DNA from: Amycolatopsis sp. GM8
GTDB taxonomy: Bacteria > Actinomycetota > Actinomycetes > Mycobacteriales > Pseudonocardiaceae
Assembly (NCBI RefSeq): GCF_021653975.1
Contig: NZ_JAJKFK010000006.1
Coordinates: 62,001-126,000, forward strand
DNA: 64,000 nt
Direction of reading: 5' to 3'
The position numbers and the translations under genes are program-made. How positions within the stretch are numbered: position 1 is the stretch's first letter; each line of letters begins with the position of its first letter. Of this stretch, positions 34,744 through 43,372 are shown one piece after another. The notes under the pieces are model-generated. The model saw nothing but the letters and a program-made list of their open reading frames with translations. It was not told where the DNA came from and made no database searches.

Positions 34744-35053
34744 GACGACCCTCGCGGACCTCGCGTACGAGGTCCGGTCCAAGAACGCCGGCCCGTTCTG
34801 GGTCACGATGGAACTGTTCCTGCGCGACGCCGAGGGCTACCGGATCGCCGCGGACGAGTCGCTGCTGAACGAGCACGTGATCGCGGAGCTCTACCGGGTC
34901 GAGGAGAGCACGGTCCAGATCTTCCGGATCCCGTCGCTCAATGTCGTGAAGATCTCCTTCCCCCGCCCGATCAGCCAGGGCTCGCTGCGGGACCGCGACA
35001 TGCACGCCGGCCAGCACCACGTGCCGCTCGCGCGCCTGCCGATCAGGACCTGA
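34736..35053 (+). CDS. DUF4387-family small subunit partner of AtuA-like protein
   Basis: A 105-residue protein matching DUF4387 (LADLAYEVRSKNAGPFWVTMELFL, then HVPLARLPI at the end). It starts at GTG 34736 inside the 3' end of the AtuA-like gene, with GGGGGAGA upstream. AtuA-type and DUF4387 proteins are commonly encoded together, so they probably form one enzyme. No catalytic function is established. Confidence 0.85.
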   Translation: MSETTLADLAYEVRSKNAGPFWVTMELFLRDAEGYRIAADESLLNEHVIAELYRVEESTVQIFRIPSLNVVKISFPRPISQGSLRDRDMHAGQHHVPLARLPIRT

Positions 35054-35116
35054 TCGCTTTCCTGTCCTTCGAACCGGCTCCTCGTGCCAAGATGGTGAGG
35101 ACGGAAGGACACGCGC

Positions 35117-35920
35117 GTGGCCGGTTGGGATGGGCGGGGGTTGCCCCCCATTGCCGCGGACCGGATAGCGCGGGCGAAACGGTCGAACCTGCACACTTCG
35201 CTCCTTTCGGTGCCGGCGGCCGTCGCGGTGGAGAGCGCCGGATTGGATCCCGTGGGCGAGGCGATGGGATGTGTCGTCCAGCAGCGGCTGCCGCCGCTGG
35301 TGCTCACACCGCTGACCTTCAATGTGGATTACCGGCCCTATGTCCGGGCGTGGCGGGAGGGCTGGGACAAGGCGCTGAGCCGGTTACGTGAGGAGGCCGG
35401 CCTGCTCGGCGCCGACGGCGTCGTGGGGATCCGGCTGACCCGCCGGCCGATGGACGACCTGGTCGAGGAGGTCGTCGCGCTGGGCACCGCGGTCCGTGAC
35501 CGCTCGGGGCGGCACCGCGGGCGGCCGTTCGCCACGACGCTGCCGGGTGCGGACGTCGCCAAGCTCCGCTCTGGTGGCTGGACCCCGATCGACGTGATCG
35601 CCGCGGTCGCCATGGGCGGTTTCTACCGCGACTACTCGTTCCGGCAGCAGACCTCGGTCCTTGCCGGCAACGGCGAGGTGGACTCGCTCACGACGATGGT
35701 GAACCAGGCGCGCTCGGCCGTCCGTGACGATTTCGCGCAGCAGCTGCGCGGCATCCACGCGCACGGGGGCATCGTCTCGTCGATGTCGGTCGAGACGATG
35801 CGCATCGAGGACAGCGGCGCCGGGGTGCGCGCGGACACCTTCGGCACCGCGATCGTTCGTACCGCACCGGCCGGCCCGGCCGGGGCACTCACGATCATGC
35901 CGTTGAAGGGGAGGAAATGA
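35117..35920 (+). CDS. Tandem YbjQ-like (heavy-metal-binding-domain) protein
   Basis: A 267-residue protein with two YbjQ-like units (residues ~26-126 and ~138-247). Each has a short first strand (SLLSVPAAV; ATTLPGADVAKL), a helix carrying A-x5-L-x3-A-x5-GADG-like sequence (LLGADGVVGIRL in unit 1) and an ending GTAV/GTAIV. No Cys- or His-rich metal site is evident, so the family name may be misleading. It starts at GTG 35117 with GGAAGGA upstream, and its stop overlaps the next gene (ATGA). Confidence 0.75.
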   Translation: MAGWDGRGLPPIAADRIARAKRSNLHTSLLSVPAAVAVESAGLDPVGEAMGCVVQQRLPPLVLTPLTFNVDYRPYVRAWREGWDKALSRLREEAGLLGADGVVGIRLTRRPMDDLVEEVVALGTAVRDRSGRHRGRPFATTLPGADVAKLRSGGWTPIDVIAAVAMGGFYRDYSFRQQTSVLAGNGEVDSLTTMVNQARSAVRDDFAQQLRGIHAHGGIVSSMSVETMRIEDSGAGVRADTFGTAIVRTAPAGPAGALTIMPLKGRK

Positions 35921-36723
35921 CCCAGACCGACGGGCTGCCCGAGGACGCGCGGCGGCGGCTGGCCGAGATGCGGCCCGGCGAGTCGACCGAGCTGTTCACC
36001 TCGGACCTCAGTGTCAACGAGTTCCTGCTGGTGCGCGAAGCCGGATTCCGGCCATTGGGGCTGGTCCTGGGTTCGAGCATCTACCACGTCGGCTTCCAGC
36101 TGCGCCGGTGGGGCCGGAACCAGGAACTGACCACGCTTTCCGCCGCCATGTACCACGCCCGCGAGCTCGCCATGGACCGGATGGAGGCCGAGGCCGACCT
36201 GCTCGGCGCGGACGGGATCGTGGCCGTGCGGCTGGAAATCGACTTCAAGGAGTTCGGCACGGACCTCGCCGAGTTCATCGCTGTGGGGACGGCGGTGAAG
36301 GCCGAGGAACCGGGCCAGTGGCGCGACAACCGGGGCAAGCCGTTCACCTCCGACCTGTCGGGGCAGGACTTCTGGACGCTGGTGCAGGCCGGGTACGCGC
36401 CGCTGGGCATGGTGATGGGCTCGTGCGTCTACCACATCGCGCACCAGCGGGTGTGGCAGGCGCTGGGCAACATCGGCCAGAACGTGGAGATCCCGCAGTT
36501 CACCGAAGCCCTCTACGACGCTCGTGAGCTGGCGATGAGCCGGATGCAGACCGAGGCGGAACAGCTTGCGGCGGAAGGGATCGTGGGCGTGCAGCTGCTG
36601 TCGCTGCCGCACCGCTGGGGTGGTCACACCACGGAGTTCTTCGCGATCGGGACCGCGGTCCGGCCGTTGCGCCCGGATCACGTCATCGACAAACCGCAGC
36701 TCGTGCTGCCGCTGACCGACTGA
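35917..36723 (+). CDS. Second tandem YbjQ-like protein
   Basis: A 268-residue protein again made of two YbjQ-like units: residues ~27-128 (FTSDLSVNEFLLVREAGFRPLGLVLGSS) and ~143-249 (FTSDLSGQDFWTLVQAGYAPLGMVMGSC), each ending in FIAVGTAV or FFAIGTAV. The units of this protein are closer to each other than to those of the preceding protein, suggesting later duplication. It is translationally coupled to both neighbours (ATGA before, TGATG after). The four units of the pair may assemble into a ring, as YbjQ proteins form pentamers; that is inference. Confidence 0.8.
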   Translation: MTQTDGLPEDARRRLAEMRPGESTELFTSDLSVNEFLLVREAGFRPLGLVLGSSIYHVGFQLRRWGRNQELTTLSAAMYHARELAMDRMEAEADLLGADGIVAVRLEIDFKEFGTDLAEFIAVGTAVKAEEPGQWRDNRGKPFTSDLSGQDFWTLVQAGYAPLGMVMGSCVYHIAHQRVWQALGNIGQNVEIPQFTEALYDARELAMSRMQTEAEQLAAEGIVGVQLLSLPHRWGGHTTEFFAIGTAVRPLRPDHVIDKPQLVLPLTD

Positions 36724-37112
36724 TGGCGGGCGACATGCTGGAAGTGCACCTGCTCGCGGCGGCGTTGCGGGCGGACCGGACCGACGTCGAGTCCTACGCG
36801 CGGATCCTGTCGGACACCCTCGGGCAGGCGCTGCCCGAGGGCATGGTCGAGGTGGAGCGCCGTCGGCGGCTGCGCGGTGACGGTGAGCCCGTCGCCGTGC
36901 GGGTGCTGGCGGCCGGGCGGGAACTGGAGCTGCGCTCGGCCCGGCGGGGCGGTGTGACCGCCGAGATCCGGCAGGTCGTGCACGGTGTCGTGATCAGCCG
37001 GCGCGCCGTCGGCGTCGACGAGTGGCTGGGCACACTCGCGGAGGAACTCACCCGGCTGGCGGAGCGCAACGCCACCGCCCGGGACGCGCTGGCCCGGCTC
37101 CTGGGCGGCTGA
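36723..37112 (+). CDS. Unknown 129-aa partner of the YbjQ-like pair
   Basis: I do not recognise this family. The 129-residue soluble protein begins MLEVHLLAAALRADRTDVESY after a TGATG junction and ends in a charged helix (LAEELTRLAERNATARDALARLL). The middle contains an alternating strand pattern (VEVERRR, VAVRVLAAGRELELRS, VVISRRAVGVDEW). Coupling to the YbjQ-like genes suggests a shared complex. Confidence 0.7.
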   Translation: MAGDMLEVHLLAAALRADRTDVESYARILSDTLGQALPEGMVEVERRRRLRGDGEPVAVRVLAAGRELELRSARRGGVTAEIRQVVHGVVISRRAVGVDEWLGTLAEELTRLAERNATARDALARLLGG

Positions 37113-37269
37113 GTGCCGCGGGCGCGGTGGTCAGGCCGGGCGGAGCAGGTCGATGATTTCACTGATCGCCGGCCCTCGGGAACCAGATCGGATGGGCCGC
37201 GGCGAAGGTTTCAGGCCGAGGTCCAGCCGCTCGGCCGGATCGTCGACGCCTTCGAGCTTTTCGATGACC

Positions 37270-37710
37270 TGCGCGGTGAACCGCTGCCTGAACCTGTGGG
37301 AAGACCTGGTGCTCGTCGAGGTGGCCGACGTGGCCGGCCGGCCCGTCGCCCCCCGGAGTCGCCGGGTACAAGGTGCTGATCACCAACGTGGTCAACCGCG
37401 TGCAGCCGCTGATCCGGTACGAACTGTCCGACTCGGTCACCCTCACACCCGGCCCCGGCCCGGCCGGCTGGCCGTTCCACCGGCTGTCCACAGTGGATGG
37501 TCGCAGCGGCGACATCGTCACCCTGCCGGCCCGGGGCGGCGGAACCGTCCGGGTGCATCCGATGTCCCGGATCGCCTGAAGGCCGCCCTGGCCCGGGAAC
37601 TTCGCGACGCCGGCGCGATCCCGCCACCGATCACCGTCACCGTGGTCGCGAAGATCGACCGTGATGGCGGGCACGCGGCCAAGTTCTACCTCATGGCCCC
37701 GCGGAGGTGA
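37270..37710 (+). pseudogene. 5'-truncated, frameshifted phenylacetate-CoA ligase/CoF synthetase-like gene
   Basis: Three blocks of the C-terminus of an adenylate-forming enzyme are readable in order: LWEDLVLVEVADVAGRPVAP in one frame, AGYKVLITNVVNRVQPLIRYELSD and GRSGDIVTLPARGGG in a second (about 37350-37579), and LKAALARELRDAGAIPPPITV through HAAKFYLM back in the first. Two frameshifts and the missing N-terminal two thirds make it non-functional. The 157 bases before it (37113-37269) show nothing I can identify. Confidence 0.65.
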
Positions 37711-37717
37711 GCAGTCT

Positions 37718-38437
37718 TTACGTGTTCTGTGGGGGCGGTCCGGGGAAGGGGACTTCGGGCAGGGCCAGTGGGGCATCGGGGTCGAGCGTCAGGCCGTTCG
37801 TGAGCAGGGTTTCCGCCAGCAGGCGCCACACCCACCGGGTCAGGAGTGCGGAGAACTCCGGGTGGTCGAGGTCGCCGGGATGCTCGAGCCATTGTGTGGT
37901 GCTGGAGTCCACGAGGCCGACGAGCGCGAACGCGAGCGGTTCGGCCGCGCGGGTGTCCATTTCGAAGGCCTTATTGAACTGTTCGAACAGGTCGGTGAGG
38001 TAGCGCCCGATGGTGGTCTTGACATCGGCCGCGGCGCTGCGGCCGCCGGCAGTGCTGGTGAGTGAGTGCATGCTCAGGTAGCGGTAGAGGTGGCGGTTGG
38101 CCGACAGCCACGTGATGTGGGCGTCGATCGCCGTCCGGATCATCTGCATCGGCGTGCCGCGCAGGTTCCACAACTGCGCCAGTTCGGTGGTCACCAGGTT
38201 CACCGCGTGGCTGGCGATGGCCTGGTGCAGGTCGGTGGCGTCGGCGAAATGCCGGTAGAGCCGGGTGCGGGCCACGCCGGCTTCGGCGGCGATCTGCTCG
38301 GTGGACACGTCGGGCCCGTGCCGGGTGATCGCGCGCAGTGCGGCGTCGACGAAGTCGCGGCGGCGGCGTTCCCGTTGCCCGGCCCAGCGTTCGGCCCGGC
38401 CGTCGCGCGGGGTGGGCGGCGGTGGGGGCATACCCAT
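37718..38437 (-). CDS. TetR family regulator
   Basis: A 239-residue TetR protein with a proline-rich start (MGMPPPPPTP), a standard helix-turn-helix (VSTEQIAAEAGVARTRLYRHF), and a C-terminal domain with a W-x-L-E pattern. The ATG 38437 is the first in the frame, with an in-frame ATG two codons later. A direct repeat TTAGTGGT (38441-38448 and 38456-38463, 15 bases apart) immediately upstream may be its operator. The controlled genes are not obvious; the sigma gene is divergent. Confidence 0.85.
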   Translation of the reverse strand: MGMPPPPPTPRDGRAERWAGQRERRRRDFVDAALRAITRHGPDVSTEQIAAEAGVARTRLYRHFADATDLHQAIASHAVNLVTTELAQLWNLRGTPMQMIRTAIDAHITWLSANRHLYRYLSMHSLTSTAGGRSAAADVKTTIGRYLTDLFEQFNKAFEMDTRAAEPLAFALVGLVDSSTTQWLEHPGDLDHPEFSALLTRWVWRLLAETLLTNGLTLDPDAPLALPEVPFPGPPPQNT

Positions 38438-38440
38438 AGT

Positions 38441-38463
38441 TTAGTGGTCGACCCATTAGTGGT
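38441..38463. promoter_or_regulatory. Direct repeat TTAGTGGT before the TetR gene
   Basis: TTAGTGGT occurs at 38441-38448 and again at 38456-38463. On the minus strand this reads ACCACTAA twice, directly upstream of the TetR start and 69 bases before the divergent sigma-factor gene. A regulator site or part of a promoter. Confidence 0.4.
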
Positions 38464-38531
38464 ACTGCGATGTACCTGATACATTGCTGCCCAGTCAGTT
38501 CGGTCGTGATGGGGAGACGGAGGCCGACGCG

Positions 38532-39365
38532 ATGACGCATGCTGTGCGCGACACCGGGGATTCGGTGTTATTGGAGGCTGTTCGCGGGGGTGATCAGGAG
38601 GCGTTCGCCGAGTTGTTCCGGCGGCACGCCGAGGCGGCCGGCCGGCTCGCGTGGCGGTGGGCCGGCGGGGGTGTGGAGCAGCAGGAACTGGTCGCGGAGG
38701 CGTTCGCCCGGGTGCTGGCGGCGCTGCGCGGGGGTGGGGGCCCGAAAGAGAACCTGTTGCCGTATCTGCTGGTGACGATGCGCCATGTGGCGAACGACCG
38801 GTGGCGGCGGGAGCGGCGGGTCGAGCTCTACGGGACAGCACCGGGCGAAGACGATGTCCGTGATGCCGTGGTCGCTCGGCCCGACGACGTCGCGCTGCGA
38901 CACTGCGACGCCGGGCTGGCGTCGGTCGCGTTCAGCGGCCTGCCGCCACGGTGGCGGACGGTGCTGTGGCATGCCGAAGTGGAACGCCGCGTGCCGGCGG
39001 AGTTGGCGTCACGGCTCGGGATCTCGCCCAACGCGGTCGCCTCGCTCGCCGTGCGGGCGCGCGAGGGACTGCGCCAGGCGTACCTGCAGGCCCAGGTCCC
39101 GGATGCCCGTGCGCTCGACTGCCGGGCGCCCCGGTTGCAGCTGGGGGCCTGGATCCGGGGCGCGTTACCCGCGCGCCGGGCCGGTGTGATCACCAGCCAT
39201 CTCGCCGGTTGTGCCGACTGCCGCACGGTCGCCGCCGGGGTCCTGGACGCCAACGGCGGGCTGTGCTCGCCCGTGCTGGGTGATCCCGGGGCGCGATCGC
39301 GGGGACAGGATGGCCGGACGTGGAGTGGGAGACGATCCACGGTGCTGGAGGGAGCAGACAGATGA
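38532..39365 (+). CDS. ECF sigma factor with C-terminal zinc-finger (anti-sigma-like) motif
   Basis: A 277-residue protein. Residues 11-185 are sigma region 2 (LFRRHAEAAGRLAWRW) and region 4 (LPPRWRTVLWHAEVERRVPAELASRLGISPNAVASLAVRAREGL). Beyond that, H223-x3-C227-x2-C230 (SHLAGCADC) is the zinc anti-sigma motif, giving a fused sigma/anti-sigma-like tail. The ATG at 38532 has GGAGG eight bases upstream. Zinc release on oxidation could control activity, as in ZAS proteins (inference). Its stop overlaps the next gene (ATGA). The C-terminal ~45 residues look disordered. Confidence 0.85.
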   Translation: MTHAVRDTGDSVLLEAVRGGDQEAFAELFRRHAEAAGRLAWRWAGGGVEQQELVAEAFARVLAALRGGGGPKENLLPYLLVTMRHVANDRWRRERRVELYGTAPGEDDVRDAVVARPDDVALRHCDAGLASVAFSGLPPRWRTVLWHAEVERRVPAELASRLGISPNAVASLAVRAREGLRQAYLQAQVPDARALDCRAPRLQLGAWIRGALPARRAGVITSHLAGCADCRTVAAGVLDANGGLCSPVLGDPGARSRGQDGRTWSGRRSTVLEGADR

Positions 39366-39601
39366 GTGTCACCGACCAGCCTGCCGGCAACACGCCGGCG
39401 GCCGCGAACACCGACCAGGACAAGCCGCCGGAGAGCGACGACGGGTGGCTCACCGAGCGGGCCCAAGAAGCACTCACCACGATCGCCGCACTGTATGAGG
39501 AAGCCGTCAGCACGGTGCTGGCCCCCGCCACACCACCGGGCGGCGGCGCGCACGGCGAGACCGGCTGGTTCGACCCGGGCACCGACGCCGGCAAGGACTG
39601 A
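39362..39601 (+). CDS. Small acidic protein coupled to the sigma factor
   Basis: A 79-residue protein of unknown family, rich in Asp, Glu, Pro and Thr, with a central helix (WLTERAQEALTTIAALYEEAV). It starts in ATGA overlap with the sigma gene. No signal peptide. It may be a regulator or target of the sigma factor. Similar small acidic proteins following sigma genes are often unstudied. Confidence 0.6.
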   Translation: MSVTDQPAGNTPAAANTDQDKPPESDDGWLTERAQEALTTIAALYEEAVSTVLAPATPPGGGAHGETGWFDPGTDAGKD

Positions 39602-39607
39602 AGCCGC

Positions 39608-40165
39608 TCAGAGCGCGCTGTCATCACGAAGTTCCCCCGCGGCCAGGAGGTCTTCTCTGGCGCGGGCCACACGGGACCGGATGGTGCCGACGGGACAGCC
39701 GCAGACCTGCGCGGCCTCCTGATAGGACAGTCCCAGAACCTGGGTGAGCACAAGCGTTTCGCGTCGCGCGGGGTCCAGGTCGGCCAGCAGTAGTTGGAGT
39801 TCGACGACGTCCTCGAACCCGGCCCCGTGCCGCGGCTGGTCGACCTGGTCCCACTCGCCGCGCGAGACCAGCCGTGGCCGTGACCCGGCGGCGCGGATGT
39901 GGTCGATGAGCACCCGGCGGGCAATGGACAGCAGCCAGGTCCGTGAAGACGACCGGCCGGCGAAGCGCGGCAGGCTGCCGAACGCGCGCAGATAGGTTTC
40001 CTGGGTGAAGTCGTCGGCGCGATCGGGGTCGGCGAGATGGGCGAGCAGGCGCCACACATCGGCCTGCGTCGCGCGCACCCAATCCGCGAGGGCACGCCGG
40101 TCTCCGCGACCGGCGGCGATGGCCAGCGCGGTGACCCGGTCGTCGTCTTCGCGTTCAATGCGCAC
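39608..40165 (-). CDS. ECF sigma factor, SigC-like
   Basis: A 185-residue ECF sigma factor with region 2 ([24 protein letters not shown]) and region 4 ([29 protein letters not shown]). The length and sequence resemble mycobacterial SigC. It starts at GTG 40165 with GAGG six bases before, and a GGGAAC-N17-CGAC promoter candidate (40202-40228) lies just upstream. It is divergent from a copper/cytochrome-oxidase gene, which fits the copper link known for SigC in M. tuberculosis (established for that species; inference here). Confidence 0.85.
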   Translation of the reverse strand: MRIEREDDDRVTALAIAAGRGDRRALADWVRATQADVWRLLAHLADPDRADDFTQETYLRAFGSLPRFAGRSSSRTWLLSIARRVLIDHIRAAGSRPRLVSRGEWDQVDQPRHGAGFEDVVELQLLLADLDPARRETLVLTQVLGLSYQEAAQVCGCPVGTIRSRVARAREDLLAAGELRDDSAL

Positions 40166-40201
40166 GGGAATCCTCGTGATACGGCAACGTCTCCACCACC
40201 A

Positions 40202-40228
40202 GTCGGACGAGACGGGGTGCGAGTTCCC
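40202..40228 (-). promoter_or_regulatory. Candidate ECF-type promoter of the SigC-like gene
   Basis: On the minus strand GGGAAC (40228-40223) and CGAC (40205-40202) are 17 bases apart, the usual ECF -35/-10 pattern, and end about 37 bases before the GTG start. This would allow autoregulation. Confidence 0.4.
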
Positions 40229-40332
40229 GCGGATCATGAAGAAATTTCCGGTGCGTGGCGTTCGCCGGTCCGGCTCGGGACCTCGCGGTCCGGGTGAGAG
40301 GATCCGTCGCGGCGTGGAGAGAGGACGGACGA

Positions 40333-42264
40333 ATGCACCGGGACAGCGGCTGGACCCGGTCCGTGCCGCAGTGGCTGGCCGGCGGCGCGGCGGTCGCACT
40401 GGGGGTGGTCGTGCTGCTGGCCGCGCTGGCCGGCGGGACTCCCTATACCCAGGTCGGCAACGGCGATCCAGGCCTGCTGGTGTCGGTCGGCGCGCCGGTT
40501 TTGCGGCTGCTGGCGGACTTGTCGGGAACGGTCTGTGTGGGCGCGCTGGTGTTCGTCGTCACGTGCACGCGGCCCCGCGAGGGAAAGCTGACCGGCGCCG
40601 GCTATGGCGAAGTGCGGTGGGCGGCGGTGGCCGCCGGGGTGTGGGCGGTCTCCGCCGTGCTGCTGGTGCCGTTCAGCGCCGCCGACACGGGCGGGCTGCC
40701 GCTGCCGGTGGTGCTGGCGAACCTGCCGGGCCTGCTCGGCGCGCTGGAACAGCCGAAAGCCTGGCTGTGCACGGCTTTGCTCGCGCTGCTGGTCGCGGCC
40801 GGGGCCAGGATGACGTTGCGCTGGGCGCCTGCCGCCCTGTGGTGCGGGGTGTCCGTCTTCGCCGCGTTGCCGCCGTTGGTCACCGCACACGGTTCGTCGG
40901 ACACGGGCCATGACCTGTCACTCGCGGCGATCGTGGTGCACGTGCCGGCCGCGATGATCTGGTTCGGCCTGCTGCTCGCGGTGCTGCGCCAGGCCCGGCG
41001 TCCGTCCGGTGACCTCGCGTCGCTGGTGCGGCGCTACGACCGGGCCGCCTTGTGGTGCTGGGTCGTGCTGGCCCTGTCCGGCCTGGTCCTGGGTGGCGTC
41101 CTCGTCCCGGCGGCGGACCTGTTCACTACCGCCTATGGCCTGGCACTGGTGACCAAGATGGTGCTCGCGGTCGCCGCCGGGATCGCCGGGCGGCTGCTGG
41201 CCCGCCGGGCCGCGCGCAAGTTGGCGACCCGGCCCGGGGACCGGCGTGGCGTGCTGGCGTTCGCCGCGGCCGAGGTGACGCTGCTGTCGGCGGTCGTCGG
41301 GTTTTCGGTGGGGTTGAGCCATTTGCCCTTGCCGGGTTTCCTCGGCAAGGTCCTCAGCACCACGCGGACCTTGCTGGGCTACGACCTCGCCGGGCCGCCG
41401 ACAGTGCTGCGCCTGCTCGGCGACTGGCGGCCGGACCTGTTCTTCGGTCCGCTGGCGCTGCTCCTGCTGGTGGGGTACCTGATCGCGGTGCGTCGGCTCG
41501 GCGGTGACTGGCCCCGCACCCGGACCGCCGCGTGGATCGCGGGTTGTGCCGTGCTGGTGCTGGCCACCTGCTCGGGGATCGGCCGGTACGCCGCTGCCAT
41601 GTTCAGCGTCCATCAGGCGAGTCACATGCTGGTGTCCATGCTGGCCCCGGCCTTGCTGGTGCAGGGCGCCCCGCTGAGCCTGCTGGCGCGGGCCGCCCCG
41701 GCTGGCCTGCCCGGGTTCGCCGAGGTGACCCGGCGGCTGGCCGGCACGAGATTGGTGCGGGTGCTGACCCATCCGGCGGTCGCGCTGGTGCTCTTCGCCG
41801 GGTCCCCGTTCCTGCTGTACTTCACCGGACTGTTCGACGCGCTGGTGCGGTTCCACTGGGGTCACCTGCTGATCAACGTGTGGTTCCTCGCCGTGGGCTA
41901 CCTGTTCTTCTGGGTCGTCGCCGGGGAGGATCCGGCGCCCCGTCCGCTGCCCGCCATCGCCCGGCTCGGCGTGCTGCTGGCCGCGATGCCCGCCGACATC
42001 CTCTTCGGGGCCATCCTCATCGGCGGCGACCGGATCGTGGGCAACGGGCCGGCGTCGTCGAACCTGTACCAGGCGCTGGCCCTGCCGTGGGTGCCGGACT
42101 TGGCCGCGGACCAGCGTGCCGCCGGGCTGATCGCGTTGGTGCTGGGGGAGTTGACGCTGCTGGTGGCGCTGGGCGCATTGCTCGCCCGCTGGGCGCGTGA
42201 CGACGGAAGCGGCTTCGCGGACTACGAACAGCTGGCGCGGACAGTGCGGGCGGAATCCGGCTGA
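40333..42264 (+). CDS. CopD-CtaG fusion: copper resistance D/cytochrome c oxidase assembly protein
   Basis: A 643-residue membrane protein with about 16 hydrophobic segments. The N-terminal half resembles CopD (a large multi-helix copper-import-type domain); the C-terminal half has the CtaG (caa3-type) pattern: [70 protein letters not shown]. The ATG at 40333 has GAGGA nearby; the frame is open further upstream. Such fusions are known in actinobacteria. It probably delivers copper to cytochrome c oxidase and is divergent from the SigC-like gene. Confidence 0.85.
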   Translation: MHRDSGWTRSVPQWLAGGAAVALGVVVLLAALAGGTPYTQVGNGDPGLLVSVGAPVLRLLADLSGTVCVGALVFVVTCTRPREGKLTGAGYGEVRWAAVAAGVWAVSAVLLVPFSAADTGGLPLPVVLANLPGLLGALEQPKAWLCTALLALLVAAGARMTLRWAPAALWCGVSVFAALPPLVTAHGSSDTGHDLSLAAIVVHVPAAMIWFGLLLAVLRQARRPSGDLASLVRRYDRAALWCWVVLALSGLVLGGVLVPAADLFTTAYGLALVTKMVLAVAAGIAGRLLARRAARKLATRPGDRRGVLAFAAAEVTLLSAVVGFSVGLSHLPLPGFLGKVLSTTRTLLGYDLAGPPTVLRLLGDWRPDLFFGPLALLLLVGYLIAVRRLGGDWPRTRTAAWIAGCAVLVLATCSGIGRYAAAMFSVHQASHMLVSMLAPALLVQGAPLSLLARAAPAGLPGFAEVTRRLAGTRLVRVLTHPAVALVLFAGSPFLLYFTGLFDALVRFHWGHLLINVWFLAVGYLFFWVVAGEDPAPRPLPAIARLGVLLAAMPADILFGAILIGGDRIVGNGPASSNLYQALALPWVPDLAADQRAAGLIALVLGELTLLVALGALLARWARDDGSGFADYEQLARTVRAESG

Positions 42265-42284
42265 CCACAATGGACGGACGCCGC

Positions 42285-43247
42285 TCAGGGATGTTCGCGG
42301 TCCCGGGGCTGGGCCATTCTGGCGAGCATGGCGTTGTAGGCGCGCAGGGCTTCCTCGTCCTCGTCGACGTTCACGTCCTCGTCGAGCGCGCCCACAGCCC
42401 CGCTCAACGCCGACCGGCGCGCCGATTCCAGCCAGGAACCGAGATCACTGCCCTCGGCGGACGAGGAGACCCAGGCGGTGATGACGATGATCGCCAGCGC
42501 GGCCATCAGCAGGTCACCGCCGACCCACATCATCGCCCCGCCCCAGTGCAGATCCGTCACCGCGTCCGGCCCCCAGCCGCGGTCCGGGACGATGTAGGCG
42601 GGGAACGGGGCGCGCGGCGTGATCAGCAGGGTCACCCCGACCACGGTGTCCACCACCATGCCGGCCAGCAGCACGATCAGGCGCAGCAGCGGGGCGAGCC
42701 GGCGGCCGGCGGGTTCCGCGGCCACGATCGGCAGCAGGAGAAGGTAACCGCTGCTGAGGTAGAGCAGTTCCTCCACACCGTGCAGCCACGGGATCGTCGC
42801 CGCGCTCTGCTGGAACGGGGTGAGGTGCGTGCCGGCGACCACTACGGCGTAGTACACGAACGCGAAGACCGGGTGGGTGAGCACCGCGACGACCCGGCTT
42901 CGCGCGATCTTGCCCAGTGCGGCGCGCGATCGCGGCCCGCACGCCCGGCGCAGCAACTCCAGTGGGCGGCCGAGGATCAGCAGCGTCGGCGCGACCATGA
43001 TGAGCAGCAGGTGCTGTGCCATGTGGACGGCGAACAACGTGGTGCTGTACGCGTTCACACTGCCGCCGGTGGCGATCGCGCAAATCACCAGGCCCAGGGC
43101 GAACCAGAGGGTGTCCCGGCGCCGCCAATCCCGCACCCGGACCAGGCCCATGATGTAGAGAATCGCCGCCGCCAGCAACAGGATCGCCACGACGACGGGC
43201 ATGTCCCAGTCCGTCACCGCGGCGTGCCACGTCAGGGGAGGACGCAT
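42285..43247 (-). CDS. CtaG-type cytochrome c oxidase assembly protein
   Basis: A 320-residue membrane protein with seven predicted helices. LFAVHMAQHLLLIMVAPTLLILGRP and VVAVLTHPVFAFVYYAVVVAGTHLTPF are the paired histidine motifs of caa3-type CtaG. The C-terminal tail (ALDEDVNVDEDEEALRAYNAMLARMAQPRD) is acidic and cytosolic. It is convergent with the CopD-CtaG gene and divergent from the copper ATPase, so copper-handling functions surround it. Confidence 0.9.
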   Translation of the reverse strand: MRPPLTWHAAVTDWDMPVVVAILLLAAAILYIMGLVRVRDWRRRDTLWFALGLVICAIATGGSVNAYSTTLFAVHMAQHLLLIMVAPTLLILGRPLELLRRACGPRSRAALGKIARSRVVAVLTHPVFAFVYYAVVVAGTHLTPFQQSAATIPWLHGVEELLYLSSGYLLLLPIVAAEPAGRRLAPLLRLIVLLAGMVVDTVVGVTLLITPRAPFPAYIVPDRGWGPDAVTDLHWGGAMMWVGGDLLMAALAIIVITAWVSSSAEGSDLGSWLESARRSALSGAVGALDEDVNVDEDEEALRAYNAMLARMAQPRDREHP

Positions 43248-43372
43248 CGGTTCTCACACTCGATCTCGAAAGGGGCCGCTGAACCCTCATTGTGGCACCG
43301 GGTGATACTGGCGAACGAGCAGGCCGCCCGCGGCCGCCGGGAACGCGCACGAAAGAAGAAGTTGATCCGGTC

